Positions 1 through 7,901 of a DNA stretch of 64,000 nt are shown piece by piece. Source of the stretch: Treponema sp. (GTDB lineage Bacteria; Spirochaetota; Spirochaetia; Treponematales; Treponemataceae); the NCBI GenBank assembly GCA_024402695.1, contig JAKSTG010000008.1, forward strand, positions 1 to 64,000. Direction: 5' to 3'. The notes under the pieces are model-generated. The model saw only the letters and a program-made list of their open reading frames with translations. It was not told where the DNA came from and ran no database searches. Both the position numbers and the translations under genes were made by a program. Numbering within the stretch: the stretch's first letter is position 1; every line of letters begins with the position of its first letter.

Positions 1-129
1 ACAGATTCCTCTTTCCCATTTTGAAATTGCTCTGTCTGTAATGCCTAACTTTTCGGAAAGTTCACTTTGTGTAAGATTGTGCACTTTTCTCTGTTCACTA
101 ATGAATTTTCCAATTTTGATCTGATCCAT
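1..129 (-). CDS. XRE-family helix-turn-helix regulator, C-terminus outside the window
   Basis: Reading the minus strand from the ATG at 127-129 gives MDQIKIGKFISEQRKVHNLT followed by QSELSEKLGITDRAISKWER, a classical HTH_3 (Cro/C1-type) fold: helix 2 is TQSELSEKLGI and the recognition helix is DRAISKWER. A good Shine-Dalgarno (GGAGAT) sits about 5 nt upstream. The protein runs off the left edge, so its partner domain (sensor, cupin, TPR or none) cannot be read. It lies downstream of the esterase operon on the same strand with a 102-bp gap and may be a separate unit. DNA-binding role is confident; target is unknown. Confidence 0.85.
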   Translation of the reverse strand, partial: MDQIKIGKFISEQRKVHNLTQSELSEKLGITDRAISKWERGIC

Positions 130-231
130 ATTTTATCTCCTTTTTTTCATCAGCTTCTTCCGCTTGCTGATGATTCAAACATAACGGGAAATACCTCTTT
201 TTTAAACAAACCGATGGTTGAATTTCATTTT

Positions 232-1098
232 TTACTCATTTTTAAGGAAATCCAGGATTATTTCGTTCACGTTCAAGTCACAATAGCGCTTTGAAGGCCA
301 CGAATGAGGATAATCTTTTATGAGCATCCACCAGACTTTACTTTCATATTTATAAATATCAATTTTACTATTCAATTTTTCAATCTTCGGATTTTCTTCT
401 ATTCCATTTTCGGTCACAAAAAAATCTATTACATCTTCCATGGCAGGATTTGGATTATATTTTGCAGAATCATTCAACCGCATTGGAGTAACATCATCTT
501 TTGTACCGTTTATCTGAAAAAACCTTACAGCTGTTTTTTTTCCTTTTCTGTGTTTCCAAACCCATTCCGGCATCATTCCACCAACACTTACAAAACCGTC
601 AAAGTATTTTGCTCTTTCCACCGCCAGTTTGGTCGTCATGAAAGCACCGTTACTAAATCCTACAACATAAGTTTTTTTGCAAAAACCATATTGTTTCTGC
701 AGTAATTGAACCAGACCGACAATAAAGTTCATATCTGCTTTTCCGAATTTATCATAATTATAATTCCACCCTGGTGCAGACATTTTTATGCCTGGATTTG
801 GAATTCCATTTATATAAAGAACGGCATAATTTTGTGGCAAAGCATCTTTTTCGAACTGAGTATCTCGGGAAAACGAACTGGCAGAATTTCCATAACCATG
901 AAGCATTACAACCATTTTCGTATTTTCATAGTTTCCGGTTTCCGGTAGATATAAAAGGTAACTCCGTTTCTTCCCCTGATATTCACAGGAAAATTTATTG
1001 GGTTGAGATTCCTGTGAAATATTCTTTACATTCGGAGAACAGGAGCAAAAACAGACCGCAATCAGAATCATCTGCAAAAGCTTAAAGAACTTCTTCAT
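232..1098 (-). CDS. Secreted lipoprotein esterase, PHB depolymerase/feruloyl esterase-like alpha/beta hydrolase
   Basis: 288 residues. The N-terminus has a hydrophobic signal followed by a lipobox (VCFCSC, Cys about 20), so it is probably a membrane-anchored lipoprotein. The fold is the LpqC/PHB-depolymerase type of alpha/beta hydrolase: oxyanion segment VVMLHGYGNSASSF, nucleophile elbow GFSNGA (GxSxG), and a C-terminal DYPHSWPS that would supply the catalytic His. Relatives include feruloyl and acetyl-xylan esterases that remove side groups from plant xylan, which suits the glycoside hydrolases elsewhere in the window. It is last in a minus-strand operon with a TIM-barrel protein (21-bp gap) and a ThuA protein. 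The exact ester substrate cannot be read from sequence. Confidence 0.8.
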   Translation of the reverse strand: MKKFFKLLQMILIAVCFCSCSPNVKNISQESQPNKFSCEYQGKKRSYLLYLPETGNYENTKMVVMLHGYGNSASSFSRDTQFEKDALPQNYAVLYINGIPNPGIKMSAPGWNYNYDKFGKADMNFIVGLVQLLQKQYGFCKKTYVVGFSNGAFMTTKLAVERAKYFDGFVSVGGMMPEWVWKHRKGKKTAVRFFQINGTKDDVTPMRLNDSAKYNPNPAMEDVIDFFVTENGIEENPKIEKLNSKIDIYKYESKVWWMLIKDYPHSWPSKRYCDLNVNEIILDFLKNE

Positions 1099-1119
1099 TT
1101 TTCCATTAAGCTCTTAGTT

Positions 1120-1884
1120 TTATAAAACAAAAGTTTTAACAAACCTTGCAGATTCGTCCATTGCTTCCAGCTGTTTTTCAATATCAAAATGCTCGATTGA
1201 ATAATTTCCGTTGTAATTTATTCTCTTAAGTTTTTCCACAATAATTTTGAACGGAATTATTCCAGTTCCTGTAGGACAGGAACTTACGTCCGAAAGTCTG
1301 TCCTTGCAGTGAACGTTTACTATTCTGCTTTCCAAAACCGGATAAGCTTCCAGAACTTCTTCTCCGTTGGCAAGAAAATTTCCAGTATCAAAAGTAATCA
1401 TCAGTTCCGGGATTTCTTTTATGTATTCTTCAAGGAAACATAACTTTGAACTTGGATTCTGAAGATTATCAAAATCTTCCATAGTCACAGTAATTCCTTC
1501 AGGCTTGGCCAATACACAGATTTTGCGGATCATAATCTTTACTTTTTCTTTTTCTGCCTGAACAGTATCTGTTTTCATATCTGAAAAATATGGCGGAATA
1601 AAAAGGATTTTATCTGCTCCAAGTTTTTTTGCAGTGGCAATATGATTTTTCATTTTGATATCATTGTCAAAATCTTCCCAAGTGTAGTTTTCGTACAACT
1701 GACTTACAGAAAGTCCTGCATCCTGTAATTTTTTCTGAAGTCCTTCCTGTGACCCAATAAAACCTGCATTTGTTTCAATGCCGTCAATTCCGCATTTTTT
1801 TGCTGTAGAAAAAACTTCTTCAATAGATTTTCCGCTCTGTTCATGAGCCTGTAAAAGATGTTCCAGAAAAATTGAAATCTTCAT
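1120..1884 (-). CDS. Sugar phosphate isomerase/epimerase-like TIM barrel (AP endonuclease 2 family)
   Basis: About 254 residues starting at MKISIFLEHLLQAHEQSGKS; this ATG is preceded by AGAGGT and overlaps the stop of the upstream ThuA gene by 4 bp (ATGA), so it is preferred over upstream in-frame ATGs. Xylose-isomerase-like barrel signs: GIDGIETNAG near the N-terminus, TMEDFDN, a metal-site DTGNFLANGE, NVHCKDR and a terminal YNGNYSIEHFD, giving the Glu/Asp/His/Glu metal ligands of the family. Members include inosose isomerases, tagatose/psicose epimerases and 3-keto-sugar enzymes. Pairing with ThuA hints at keto-sugar or polyol catabolism, an inference from family associations. Confidence 0.8.
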   Translation of the reverse strand: MKISIFLEHLLQAHEQSGKSIEEVFSTAKKCGIDGIETNAGFIGSQEGLQKKLQDAGLSVSQLYENYTWEDFDNDIKMKNHIATAKKLGADKILFIPPYFSDMKTDTVQAEKEKVKIMIRKICVLAKPEGITVTMEDFDNLQNPSSKLCFLEEYIKEIPELMITFDTGNFLANGEEVLEAYPVLESRIVNVHCKDRLSDVSSCPTGTGIIPFKIIVEKLKRINYNGNYSIEHFDIEKQLEAMDESARFVKTFVL

Positions 1885-2588
1885 TTTTTTACCTCTGTGC
1901 ATTCCCTGATTTTTACATCTGATTTTGCCGGAGCACACCAGTAGACTCCGTTTTTAATTATCTTCTGAATTTCTTCCTGATAATAAACAGGGTATTCTTC
2001 ATGACCTGGCTGGAAATAAAAAATCTTTCCTTTTCCACGTATCCATGTACAGGCACTTCTGAAGACATAGCCGTTAGAAAACCAGCCTGTATAAATAACA
2101 TCATCAGGTTTAGGAATATCAAAATATTCCCCATACATTTCTTCTTTAGGAATTAAAATTTCTTCAGGGACTCCGCTGGCAATTGGATGTGTCGGACAGG
2201 TGCAGAAAAGTTTTTCTGATTCATCGTGCTTCCATTTAAGACTCATTGTTGTGCCCATTAAAAGTTTCATTGGTTTGGAAAAATGAGCCGAATGAAGCGA
2301 CAGAAATCCCATTCCGTCCAGAACTCTGTTTTTAATATTTTCTGCAACAGCATCCGAAAAATCATCCTGCTTTGCATGACTCCAGTAAATAAGCACATCA
2401 GTTGAATCAAGGATTTCTTTTGAAAGACCGTGTTCTTCCATATCAAATGTGGCAGTTCTTATATTCAGGTTTTCATCAGTTTTCAGGAAATCTTTTATGC
2501 AGTTATGAATGCCTTCCGGGTAAACTTTTCTGATACCTTCGTAAGTCTGTTCATGAAAAAACTCGTTGTAAATTGTTACGTTAATCAT
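1881..2588 (-). CDS. ThuA-like (trehalose utilization) glutamine-amidotransferase-fold protein
   Basis: About 235 residues from MINVTIYNEFFHEQTYEGIR, which begins directly with the first beta strand; a longer in-frame start at 2639 adds a hydrophobic run unlike the family. Recognised by VLIYWSHAKQDDF, GMGFLSLHSAHFSKPMK, a central HPIASGVPEEI and C-terminal GKGKIFYFQPGHEEYPVYY. ThuA proteins of Rhizobiales take part in oxidation of trehalose-type disaccharides to 3-keto sugars; many homologues lie beside TIM-barrel isomerases, as here. The upstream intergenic region (2589-2766) is AT-rich and should hold the promoter of this operon. Confidence 0.82.
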   Translation of the reverse strand: MINVTIYNEFFHEQTYEGIRKVYPEGIHNCIKDFLKTDENLNIRTATFDMEEHGLSKEILDSTDVLIYWSHAKQDDFSDAVAENIKNRVLDGMGFLSLHSAHFSKPMKLLMGTTMSLKWKHDESEKLFCTCPTHPIASGVPEEILIPKEEMYGEYFDIPKPDDVIYTGWFSNGYVFRSACTWIRGKGKIFYFQPGHEEYPVYYQEEIQKIIKNGVYWCAPAKSDVKIRECTEVKK

Positions 2589-2766
2589 TTTTAAATTATA
2601 CAGCAGGAAAGAAAATATCTGAAATAAATACTTTTTCACTAATGTTTGATCAATACATTTATGTTAGAATAGTTTTTAGGAAAAATTTTAAAAAGTTACC
2701 CAACCATTTTCCTCATAATCACACTATATATATGAATCTGAAAAATGAACTCAAAGTAGGAATCAA

Positions 2767-2865
2767 ATGAAAAAAACGGAAACAGACAAAAAGATTTTAC
2801 AGTATAAGGAGAAAATCTACGGTTTTGCCTTAAGTAAAACAAAAACAGTGATCATCTTAAAATGA
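2767..2865 (+). pseudogene. Remnant of a sigma-70 family RNA polymerase sigma factor (32 codons)
   Basis: A short reading frame with its own AGGAA site 4 nt upstream encodes MKKTETDKKILQYKEKIYGF followed by ALSKTKTVIILK and a stop. The segment Y-K-E-K-I-Y-G-F-A-L-S-K-T resembles the start of region 2 of ECF-like sigma factors, where the next residues would normally be an acidic EAEDL stretch. Here the match breaks off abruptly and runs into the upstream region of the cupin gene. It is therefore best read as the 5' stump of a deleted sigma factor. It could instead be a real microprotein; the homology call rests on my pattern recognition alone. Confidence 0.45.
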
Positions 2866-2908
2866 AAAACTGTTTTGAAGTATAATGTTGAATACAGCGA
2901 GGATAAAA

Positions 2909-3244
2909 ATGAAATTTGCATATTCAGAAATAGAAGCCCAGGTTTACCCAAACTTCAAAGGCGGAGAAAAGAAACTTACAGCCAAAATGTTTTTTGACGG
3001 ACAGAACCGTATTCTTCACGGAAGTCTTGAAGTTGGCGGAACAATCGGTCTTCATTGTCATGATGCTTCAAGTGAAGTTATTTACATTTTAAGTGGAGAC
3101 GGCAAAGTGCTCATGGATGACGATGTTGAATATCTGAAACCAGGAGACGCCCACTACTGTCCTAAAGGACATACTCACAGTCTTCAGAATAATTCTCAGA
3201 CTGAACCTCTTGTATTCTTTGCAGTAGTTCCTGAGCAGAAATAG
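2909..3244 (+). CDS. Small single-domain cupin protein
   Basis: 111 residues from MKFAYSEIEAQVYPNFKGGE; this ATG has GAGGA 5 nt upstream, whereas the earlier ATG at 2885 has none and overlaps a -10-like TATAAT at 2881-2886. Both cupin motifs are intact: motif 1 GLHCHDASSEVIYILSG (two His and Glu as metal ligands) and motif 2 GDAHYCPKGHTHSLQN. Single-domain cupins of this size bind a divalent metal and act as sugar or amino-acid isomerases, dioxygenases or ligand sensors; nothing here fixes which. The acetyltransferase gene follows 13 bp downstream on the same strand, so the two are probably co-transcribed. Confidence 0.85.
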   Translation: MKFAYSEIEAQVYPNFKGGEKKLTAKMFFDGQNRILHGSLEVGGTIGLHCHDASSEVIYILSGDGKVLMDDDVEYLKPGDAHYCPKGHTHSLQNNSQTEPLVFFAVVPEQK

Positions 3245-3257
3245 AAACGGAAGCCTT

Positions 3258-3848
3258 ATGACAAAACAGGAAGCCCTTTCACTTTTCAATCAGATGCATC
3301 CGGATTTTTTCTCACAGAGTTCCATCGTGAACATGGATGAAACTGAAATTATGGAAGAGCAGATTTTAGAGCTTGCACATTTTGACAAATCCGCTTTGAA
3401 CATTCCTGTACCCGAAAACATAACCTTCGGCTGGTACCAGGGCGATGCTGAAAAGCTGCTTAAAGCTGTAGCGGAAGTTGAAGAAGAGTGGGCTCAGTTC
3501 GATATTTTCAAAACAGTTGATCGGGTTTTCTGCGCCATGGCCCGTGTTCCTGATCCGGGAAAGCCCGGTCCTTTTAAAAACGAAATCGCAAGCTTCTGCG
3601 TTTTGGAAGATATGGGAACTCATGAACTTGGCGGGCGCAAGATCAAAATCGGCGGGCCCGGTTGTGTCGGCACAGTACCTGCTTTCAGGCGGAAAGGTAT
3701 TGGGCTGAAGATGGTTCAGGAAGCTACTCAGATCTTAAAGGAAGAAGGATTCGAGTTAAGCTGGATTCACTGGACCGGAGTGGGACACTGGTACGCACGT
3801 TTAGGTTACCTGCAGGTTCTCCAGTGGAATAAAAACGGAATCATATAA
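3258..3848 (+). CDS. GNAT-family N-acetyltransferase
   Basis: 196 residues. The C-terminal half carries the acetyl-CoA binding motif A: GCVGTVPAFRRKGIGLKMVQ, with the R-x-x-G-x-G/I signature, followed by EATQILKEEGFELSWIHW and a terminal WYARLGYLQVLQW, typical of the last strand and Tyr of GNAT enzymes. The first half (MTKQEALSLFNQMHPDFFSQ) is the variable acceptor region. Substrate unknown. It probably shares a transcript with the cupin. The last 8 bp overlap the 3' end of the convergent prepilin peptidase gene. Confidence 0.8.
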   Translation: MTKQEALSLFNQMHPDFFSQSSIVNMDETEIMEEQILELAHFDKSALNIPVPENITFGWYQGDAEKLLKAVAEVEEEWAQFDIFKTVDRVFCAMARVPDPGKPGPFKNEIASFCVLEDMGTHELGGRKIKIGGPGCVGTVPAFRRKGIGLKMVQEATQILKEEGFELSWIHWTGVGHWYARLGYLQVLQWNKNGII

Positions 3849-4290
3849 GAATCCGGCAGATTATTGCCGCCAGAGTACCCGAAAATAAAAACGGTACAAA
3901 AGGGAGCTTCTTCAAAGGGCTCCCTTTTATTTTTGCTGTAAAAAAAGTAAGGACGGTAAGAACACAAGCCACACCAAGACCTGCCAGAGCCCATAATAAA
4001 TTTCCAACTGCAATTCCACAAAAAAGCGAAAACTTTACATCACCAAATCCCAGTTTTTCATTTCCGCAAATTTTGTGTGTTATAAAAAAAATAATAAAAA
4101 GACCTGCACTGGAAATAATGGAAGGAATAAAAGATTCAAAACAGAAAAATACTGCGGCAAGCCCGGTTACCAGAGTTCCAAAATATGCATTCCAGGGATT
4201 TATTTTCATTGTTCTGAAATCTTCCAGAACGCATGGAAATCCCAAAAAAATAAAAATCAGCAGTGAAAAGATTTTATAACGTAATTCCAA
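3841..4290 (-). CDS. Short prepilin peptidase (type IV leader peptidase, family A24)
   Basis: 149 residues with about five hydrophobic segments. The two catalytic Asp motifs of A24 peptidases are visible: FPCVLEDFRTMKINPW near the N-terminus and EKLGFGDVKF (GxGD) in the middle. It lacks the N-terminal methyltransferase domain of PilD, so it is of the short archaeal/CpaA-like class. The start is a TTG, chosen because AGGAG lies 6 nt upstream inside the end of sfsA; the genes overlap by 17 bp and look translationally coupled. No pilin or secretion ATPase is in the window, so its substrate is elsewhere. Confidence 0.75.
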   Translation of the reverse strand: MELRYKIFSLLIFIFLGFPCVLEDFRTMKINPWNAYFGTLVTGLAAVFFCFESFIPSIISSAGLFIIFFITHKICGNEKLGFGDVKFSLFCGIAVGNLLWALAGLGVACVLTVLTFFTAKIKGSPLKKLPFVPFLFSGTLAAIICRILI

Positions 4291-4996
4291 TTGGATCTCC
4301 TAAAACAAAACTGTCAGGCTTTACTTTGCACTCATAGCAAAGAATCTCCACCCCGGAAGCAGCTGCCATTCTTAATGACTTACCGAACTCTGGATCAGTT
4401 TCATCATTTGGGCTAAAACTTTTCATGCCGTTCATCTGAACAAGAAACAGAACTCCGGCCCAGTAACCATTTTTCCGGGCATCAATCAGTTCCTGTAAAT
4501 GTTTTGTACCCCGTTCGGTAGGAGCATCTGGAAAACGGCAGAATCCATTTTCTTCAAGAGTAACGCCTTTTACTTCAAGGAACCCCTGCTGCCCCGGCAC
4601 CTCTCCTGAACCAGGAAGTTCAAAAGAGAAATCAAAACGTGAATTCTTATAGGTTGTTTCCGGTTTGAATTTTCCTCCACGCTTTTCGGCCCATTTCTGA
4701 AACTCCTCTTTTACAAGAGCATTGGGAGCCTGGCTGTCCATATTCACCAGAAGTTTTCTCTTTCCTTTTTTATCACAAAGTTTTTCAACCGCCACAAGAG
4801 AATAACGAAGTTTTCTTGTTCCCATACGTCCATCAAAATCCTCAAGAAAAACTTTTACTCCGGGCACAAGAAGCTCACGGCATCTTCCGGTGTTCTTTAC
4901 ATGAACAGTTTCAAGGTTACCTTCTATTTCAACTTTTGCAATAAACCGGTTCGGCCGTTCCTTAAAAACACCTTCTACAATCTTCTGATATTTCAT
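4274..4996 (-). CDS. sfsA: DNA/RNA nuclease SfsA (sugar fermentation stimulation protein)
   Basis: 240 residues, the normal family length. Diagnostic segments: RPNRFIAKVEIEGNLETVHV, HVKNTGRCRELLVPG, ETTYKNSRFDFSFELPG, the restriction-endonuclease-like core GFLEVKGVTLEENG (E-V-K catalytic elements), FPDAPTERGTKHLQEL and a C-terminal FSPNDETDPEFGKSLR. E. coli SfsA was named as a maltose-gene stimulator and related proteins bind and cleave nucleic acid. Start ATG at 4996 lacks a clear Shine-Dalgarno. Its stop overlaps the prepilin peptidase start. Confidence 0.93.
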   Translation of the reverse strand: MKYQKIVEGVFKERPNRFIAKVEIEGNLETVHVKNTGRCRELLVPGVKVFLEDFDGRMGTRKLRYSLVAVEKLCDKKGKRKLLVNMDSQAPNALVKEEFQKWAEKRGGKFKPETTYKNSRFDFSFELPGSGEVPGQQGFLEVKGVTLEENGFCRFPDAPTERGTKHLQELIDARKNGYWAGVLFLVQMNGMKSFSPNDETDPEFGKSLRMAAASGVEILCYECKVKPDSFVLGDPIGITL

Positions 4997-5063
4997 TCTA
5001 ATGTTCGCTGACTTATTAATTTAAAATATTATATCACAAATAACTTTCTATTCCCTGTTTGAG

Positions 5064-5072
5064 TGTTATAAT
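5064..5072 (+). promoter_or_regulatory. Extended -10 promoter, predicted leaderless transcript
   Basis: TGT-TATAAT: a perfect -10 box (5067-5072) with the TGn extension, 7 nt before the ATG at 5080. No Shine-Dalgarno fits in that gap, so the mRNA is expected to start at or next to the start codon. No convincing -35 is seen, as is usual for extended -10 promoters. Confidence 0.55.
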
Positions 5073-5079
5073 TCTTTTT

Positions 5080-5865
5080 ATGGCACACTTTAATATAAAA
5101 TTTTTCTCGAACTGTCTGAACAGACCGGTTCCTCTTGAAGTAATTATTCCAAACGATCCCCGCGCTGACTGGGAAGGTAAAGTTCCAAAGATTGATAAAG
5201 AAAACATGAAATGTATTTTTCTTTATCACGGCTACACAGGCGACGGCGGTAACTGGATTCCTGAATGGGAACTTGTAAAAAACAACTGTGCAGTTGTCTG
5301 TCCTTCAGTTGAAAATTCATTCTATCTGGATGGAATTTCTACAGCCCATAAATTCCAGACTTTTGTTGGGGTTGAACTTGTAGATTTTATCCGCAGCACA
5401 TTTGGGCTGGCTCTTTCACCTGAAAAGACTTTCACTATGGGAATGAGTATGGGTGGATTCGGAGCAATGCACACCGCGTTAGCCTATCCTGAAACTTTCG
5501 GAAAATGTGTCTGTCTTTCTTCTGCCCTGATTGTTCACGGCATTGCCCATATGAAACCAGAAGACAAAAATCCTGTGGCAAATTACGAATACTACCGTGA
5601 ATGCTTTGGAGATCTGGAAACAGTTGAAGAACGAGATGTGAATCCGGAAGTTCTTGCAATAAAACTGAAAGAGTCCGGTGCAAAAATTCCTGACATTTAT
5701 ATGGCTTGTGGCACCGAAGATTTTCTTCTGGAACCAAACCGCGCCATGGATAGATTCCTTGCAGAAAATAATATCGCCCATACTTATGTGGAAGATAAAG
5801 GAAATCACGATATGGATTTCTGGACTCGCTGCATTCCGGGCGCCATGGAATTTCTTTTAAAATAA
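5080..5865 (+). CDS. Cytoplasmic alpha/beta-hydrolase esterase (esterase D / acetyl esterase type)
   Basis: 261 residues from MAHFNIKFFSNCLNRPVPLE. Oxyanion segment FLYHGYTGDGGNWI, nucleophile elbow GMSMGGFGAMHTAL (GxSxG), acid region YMACGTEDFLLEPN and C-terminal His in GNHDMDFW complete the triad. There is no signal peptide. The family includes S-formylglutathione hydrolases and the intracellular acetyl or feruloyl esterases that trim imported xylo-oligosaccharides; the second role suits the intracellular glycosidases here but is inference. An in-frame TTG at 5059 is rejected as start because it lies upstream of the -10 box. Confidence 0.82.
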   Translation: MAHFNIKFFSNCLNRPVPLEVIIPNDPRADWEGKVPKIDKENMKCIFLYHGYTGDGGNWIPEWELVKNNCAVVCPSVENSFYLDGISTAHKFQTFVGVELVDFIRSTFGLALSPEKTFTMGMSMGGFGAMHTALAYPETFGKCVCLSSALIVHGIAHMKPEDKNPVANYEYYRECFGDLETVEERDVNPEVLAIKLKESGAKIPDIYMACGTEDFLLEPNRAMDRFLAENNIAHTYVEDKGNHDMDFWTRCIPGAMEFLLK

Positions 5866-6001
5866 AAAATGGGCGTGCCCCCATCTTTTGTGGTTTCGTA
5901 AAACTCAACCACTGCAAGCTGGGGTCGCCCCTTCCAGGTTCCCCTACGGTCAGTCCTCATTTCATTCGGACCGCGCTTCGCGCGCCTTCCACGGGCTCAC
6001 G
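5866..6001. repeat. GC-rich hairpin-rich spacer between convergent genes
   Basis: 136 bp, clearly richer in G+C than the flanking genes, with several short palindromes: TGGGCGTGCCCCCA just after the esterase stop, GTGGTT...AACCAC (5890-5914), GGGGTCGCCCC and CGCGCTTCGCGCG. It resembles the other palindromic intergenic segments of this window in composition but does not carry their conserved boxes. The first hairpin followed by TCTTTTG may serve as a weak terminator for the esterase gene. No reading frame of note. Confidence 0.4.
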
Positions 6002-6823
6002 CTAAAGTCCTAAACGTTTCTGAACATACCTTACACTTTTCCGATATTCTTCATCTGAATGAAGGTGTTCAATAATCATTGGCATATCTTCTGTATGGGC
6101 AGTGGCAAGCTTCGTGTAATATTCAATATTCAAACTGCCTTCACCACATTTACATTCTTCTGCCTGCCATGTATAAAGCTCTTTGTTTTTAATATCTTTC
6201 AAATGACAGCTTAAAATAAGGCCGTCAAGTTTTGTAAATACGTCTGTCATGAATTCTTCCTGACAGAAGAAACGTTCTGCGCTGCTCATCATATTTACAA
6301 TATCCATGTGAACACCGGCGCCGTCACGGTTGATATCAGAAAGCAGATCAAGATACTGGTCTGGTCCTGTAGGGATCATCCATGGCATTGGTTCAAGTGC
6401 ATACTTTGTTTTTACAGGACGAACTGCATCGATAATTTCCTGAACGCTGGCAACTGTTTTTTTCCAGGCTTCTTCGGAATAATTTTCTTTATATCCGCCG
6501 TCCCATTTTTCGCCGGCAATTGCACCTGCAACATTTACACAACAGCGGGCTTCAATTTCTTCTGCCAGTTCCAGCTGACGGATAGCATATTTTGTCATCT
6601 CAGCTTTTTCTGCGGGATCGGCACTGTTTACATTTCGCCACACACCGACTTCGGCGATGACAATATCATTTTCTTTTGCAGCGGCAACATAGTCTTTTAC
6701 AAGACCTTTGTCTGCATTGCAGTCCAAAGGGAAAACTACACTCCCAAGTCCAAGTTCCTTGTGAGCCTTTGCCCATTTTTCTGCATTGTCATAAATCAAT
6801 CCCGATGAAATTCCAAGTCTCAT
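6002..6823 (-). CDS. Sugar phosphate isomerase/epimerase-like TIM barrel
   Basis: 273 residues with GGAGGA 5 nt before the ATG. A second xylose-isomerase-like barrel, distinct from the one at 1120-1884. Metal-site segments in order: ALEPMPWMIPTGPDQYL (Glu), GAGVHMDIVNMMSS (His/Asp), LSCHLKDIKNKE (His) and MPMIIEHLHSDEEY (Glu). The family interconverts ketoses, polyols or inososes with Mn/Mg; substrate not deducible. It stands alone, separated from the patatin gene upstream by palindromic element A, and points towards the convergent esterase. Confidence 0.78.
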   Translation of the reverse strand: MRLGISSGLIYDNAEKWAKAHKELGLGSVVFPLDCNADKGLVKDYVAAAKENDIVIAEVGVWRNVNSADPAEKAEMTKYAIRQLELAEEIEARCCVNVAGAIAGEKWDGGYKENYSEEAWKKTVASVQEIIDAVRPVKTKYALEPMPWMIPTGPDQYLDLLSDINRDGAGVHMDIVNMMSSAERFFCQEEFMTDVFTKLDGLILSCHLKDIKNKELYTWQAEECKCGEGSLNIEYYTKLATAHTEDMPMIIEHLHSDEEYRKSVRYVQKRLGL

Positions 6824-6849
6824 AAGAGTCCTCCAAAATAGGATGTCTC

Positions 6850-6995
6850 AGAATAAAATACACTCCCGGTCAGAAAACAGATACTCAGCAACGCTCGCTA
6901 GCGTCGCTGGACGCGAAGCGCGGATAAGAAACTATCAAGCCGCGCTTCGAGTCCTGCTGGTATCATGTTTTCTTTTCTCGCGTGTATTTTATTCT
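6850..6995. repeat. Palindromic intergenic element, copy A
   Basis: A 146-bp element closed by a perfect 14-bp inverted repeat (AGAATAAAATACAC at 6850-6863 with its complement at 6982-6995). Inside lies a conserved box CTCCCGGTCA (6863-6872) opposite TTTTCTCGC (6973-6981), then a second stem (GAAAACAGATAC with GTATCATGTTTTC), then a core containing a 10-bp hairpin CGAAGCGCGG/CCGCGCTTCG. The core (about 75 bp) is nearly the same as in copy B, while both stems have different sequences there but are still complementary. Nothing protein-coding is seen. It occupies the gap between the patatin gene and the TIM-barrel gene. Confidence 0.75.
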
Positions 6996-7013
6996 AAACT
7001 ATTTATCTAGAAT

Positions 7014-7868
7014 TTAAATCAAAAAATCTTTAACAGCCGACAAATGCTTCAGACCGGTAGCGCGGCCCATCTGGTAAACTCTTTCAAGTTCGTCTGGATT
7101 ATGTTCTGTGCGGCTGATTCCCACATCCACTTCTGGTGCAATTACCAGACAGTTTCCGGCAGCTTCCTGTTCAAACACAAAGGCCTTTTCTTCTTCATAC
7201 ATTATATGACGACGTCCCATAGCTTTTACAATTTCAGGATTTTTTCTGAGAATCAGTTTCATAAGGCCGGCCATTGAAGAAGGCTTTTTTACGTAGTCTC
7301 TTGTGCGGGTAAGAATGACAATATTTTTTTCATAGCCAAGTTCCATGAACTGTTTTAGTGGAATTGAGCTGGTAATTCCACCATCCAGGTAGCGTTTGCC
7401 TTCCAGTTCAACTGGTGTAGAAACCAAAGGAAGACTTGCAGAAGCACGCATCCACTTAAGATCTTCTCCATCACCATTTGGGATTTCATGAAGCAATGCT
7501 TTTCCTGTTTCCAGTTCAGAAACAACCACATAAAATTTCAAAGGATTTTCTCTGTAAGTTTTTACGTCGAAGAGATCATATTTGAAAGGAATATCTTCAT
7601 AACAGAATTTGGCGTCATAAAGATCGCCGGAACGAAGAAGGCTTCGGAAAGTTCCGTAATGGCTGTCACGCGAAAAACGCTTGTTGTAGCGGACCGCCCG
7701 TCCCGGCTGTTTTGATTTATAATTACAACCAAAAGTTGCACCGGCACTAACTCCAACAATTCCGTCAAAGTCGATGCCGTTTTCCATAAATACATCGGTA
7801 ACGCCGCAGGTGAACATTCCCCGCATAGCGCCGCCTTCAAGAACCAGTCCTGTTTTTACTTTTCCCAT
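7014..7868 (-). CDS. Patatin-like phospholipase
   Basis: 284 residues. All parts of the patatin catalytic dyad are present: glycine-rich oxyanion loop LVLEGGAMRGMF at residues 8-19, nucleophile elbow GVSAGA (Ser near 42), and DGGITSSIPL with the catalytic Asp. The region between them (SKQPGRAVRYNKRFSRDSHY) and the C-terminus match the YjjU/RssA-type bacterial patatins of about 280-300 residues. Acts as a lipid acyl hydrolase in the cytoplasm or at the inner membrane face; substrate unknown. No signal peptide. Confidence 0.88.
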   Translation of the reverse strand: MGKVKTGLVLEGGAMRGMFTCGVTDVFMENGIDFDGIVGVSAGATFGCNYKSKQPGRAVRYNKRFSRDSHYGTFRSLLRSGDLYDAKFCYEDIPFKYDLFDVKTYRENPLKFYVVVSELETGKALLHEIPNGDGEDLKWMRASASLPLVSTPVELEGKRYLDGGITSSIPLKQFMELGYEKNIVILTRTRDYVKKPSSMAGLMKLILRKNPEIVKAMGRRHIMYEEEKAFVFEQEAAGNCLVIAPEVDVGISRTEHNPDELERVYQMGRATGLKHLSAVKDFLI

Positions 7869-7901
7869 AGAATCAGTTTATCAGAACAAAGGGCATCTGT
7901 T

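Noticed and set aside
150-174. CATCAGC/GCTGATG hairpin between the esterase and the left-edge HTH gene
   Set aside because: A 7-bp stem with an 11-base loop and no T-run in either direction; not convincing as a terminator or operator.
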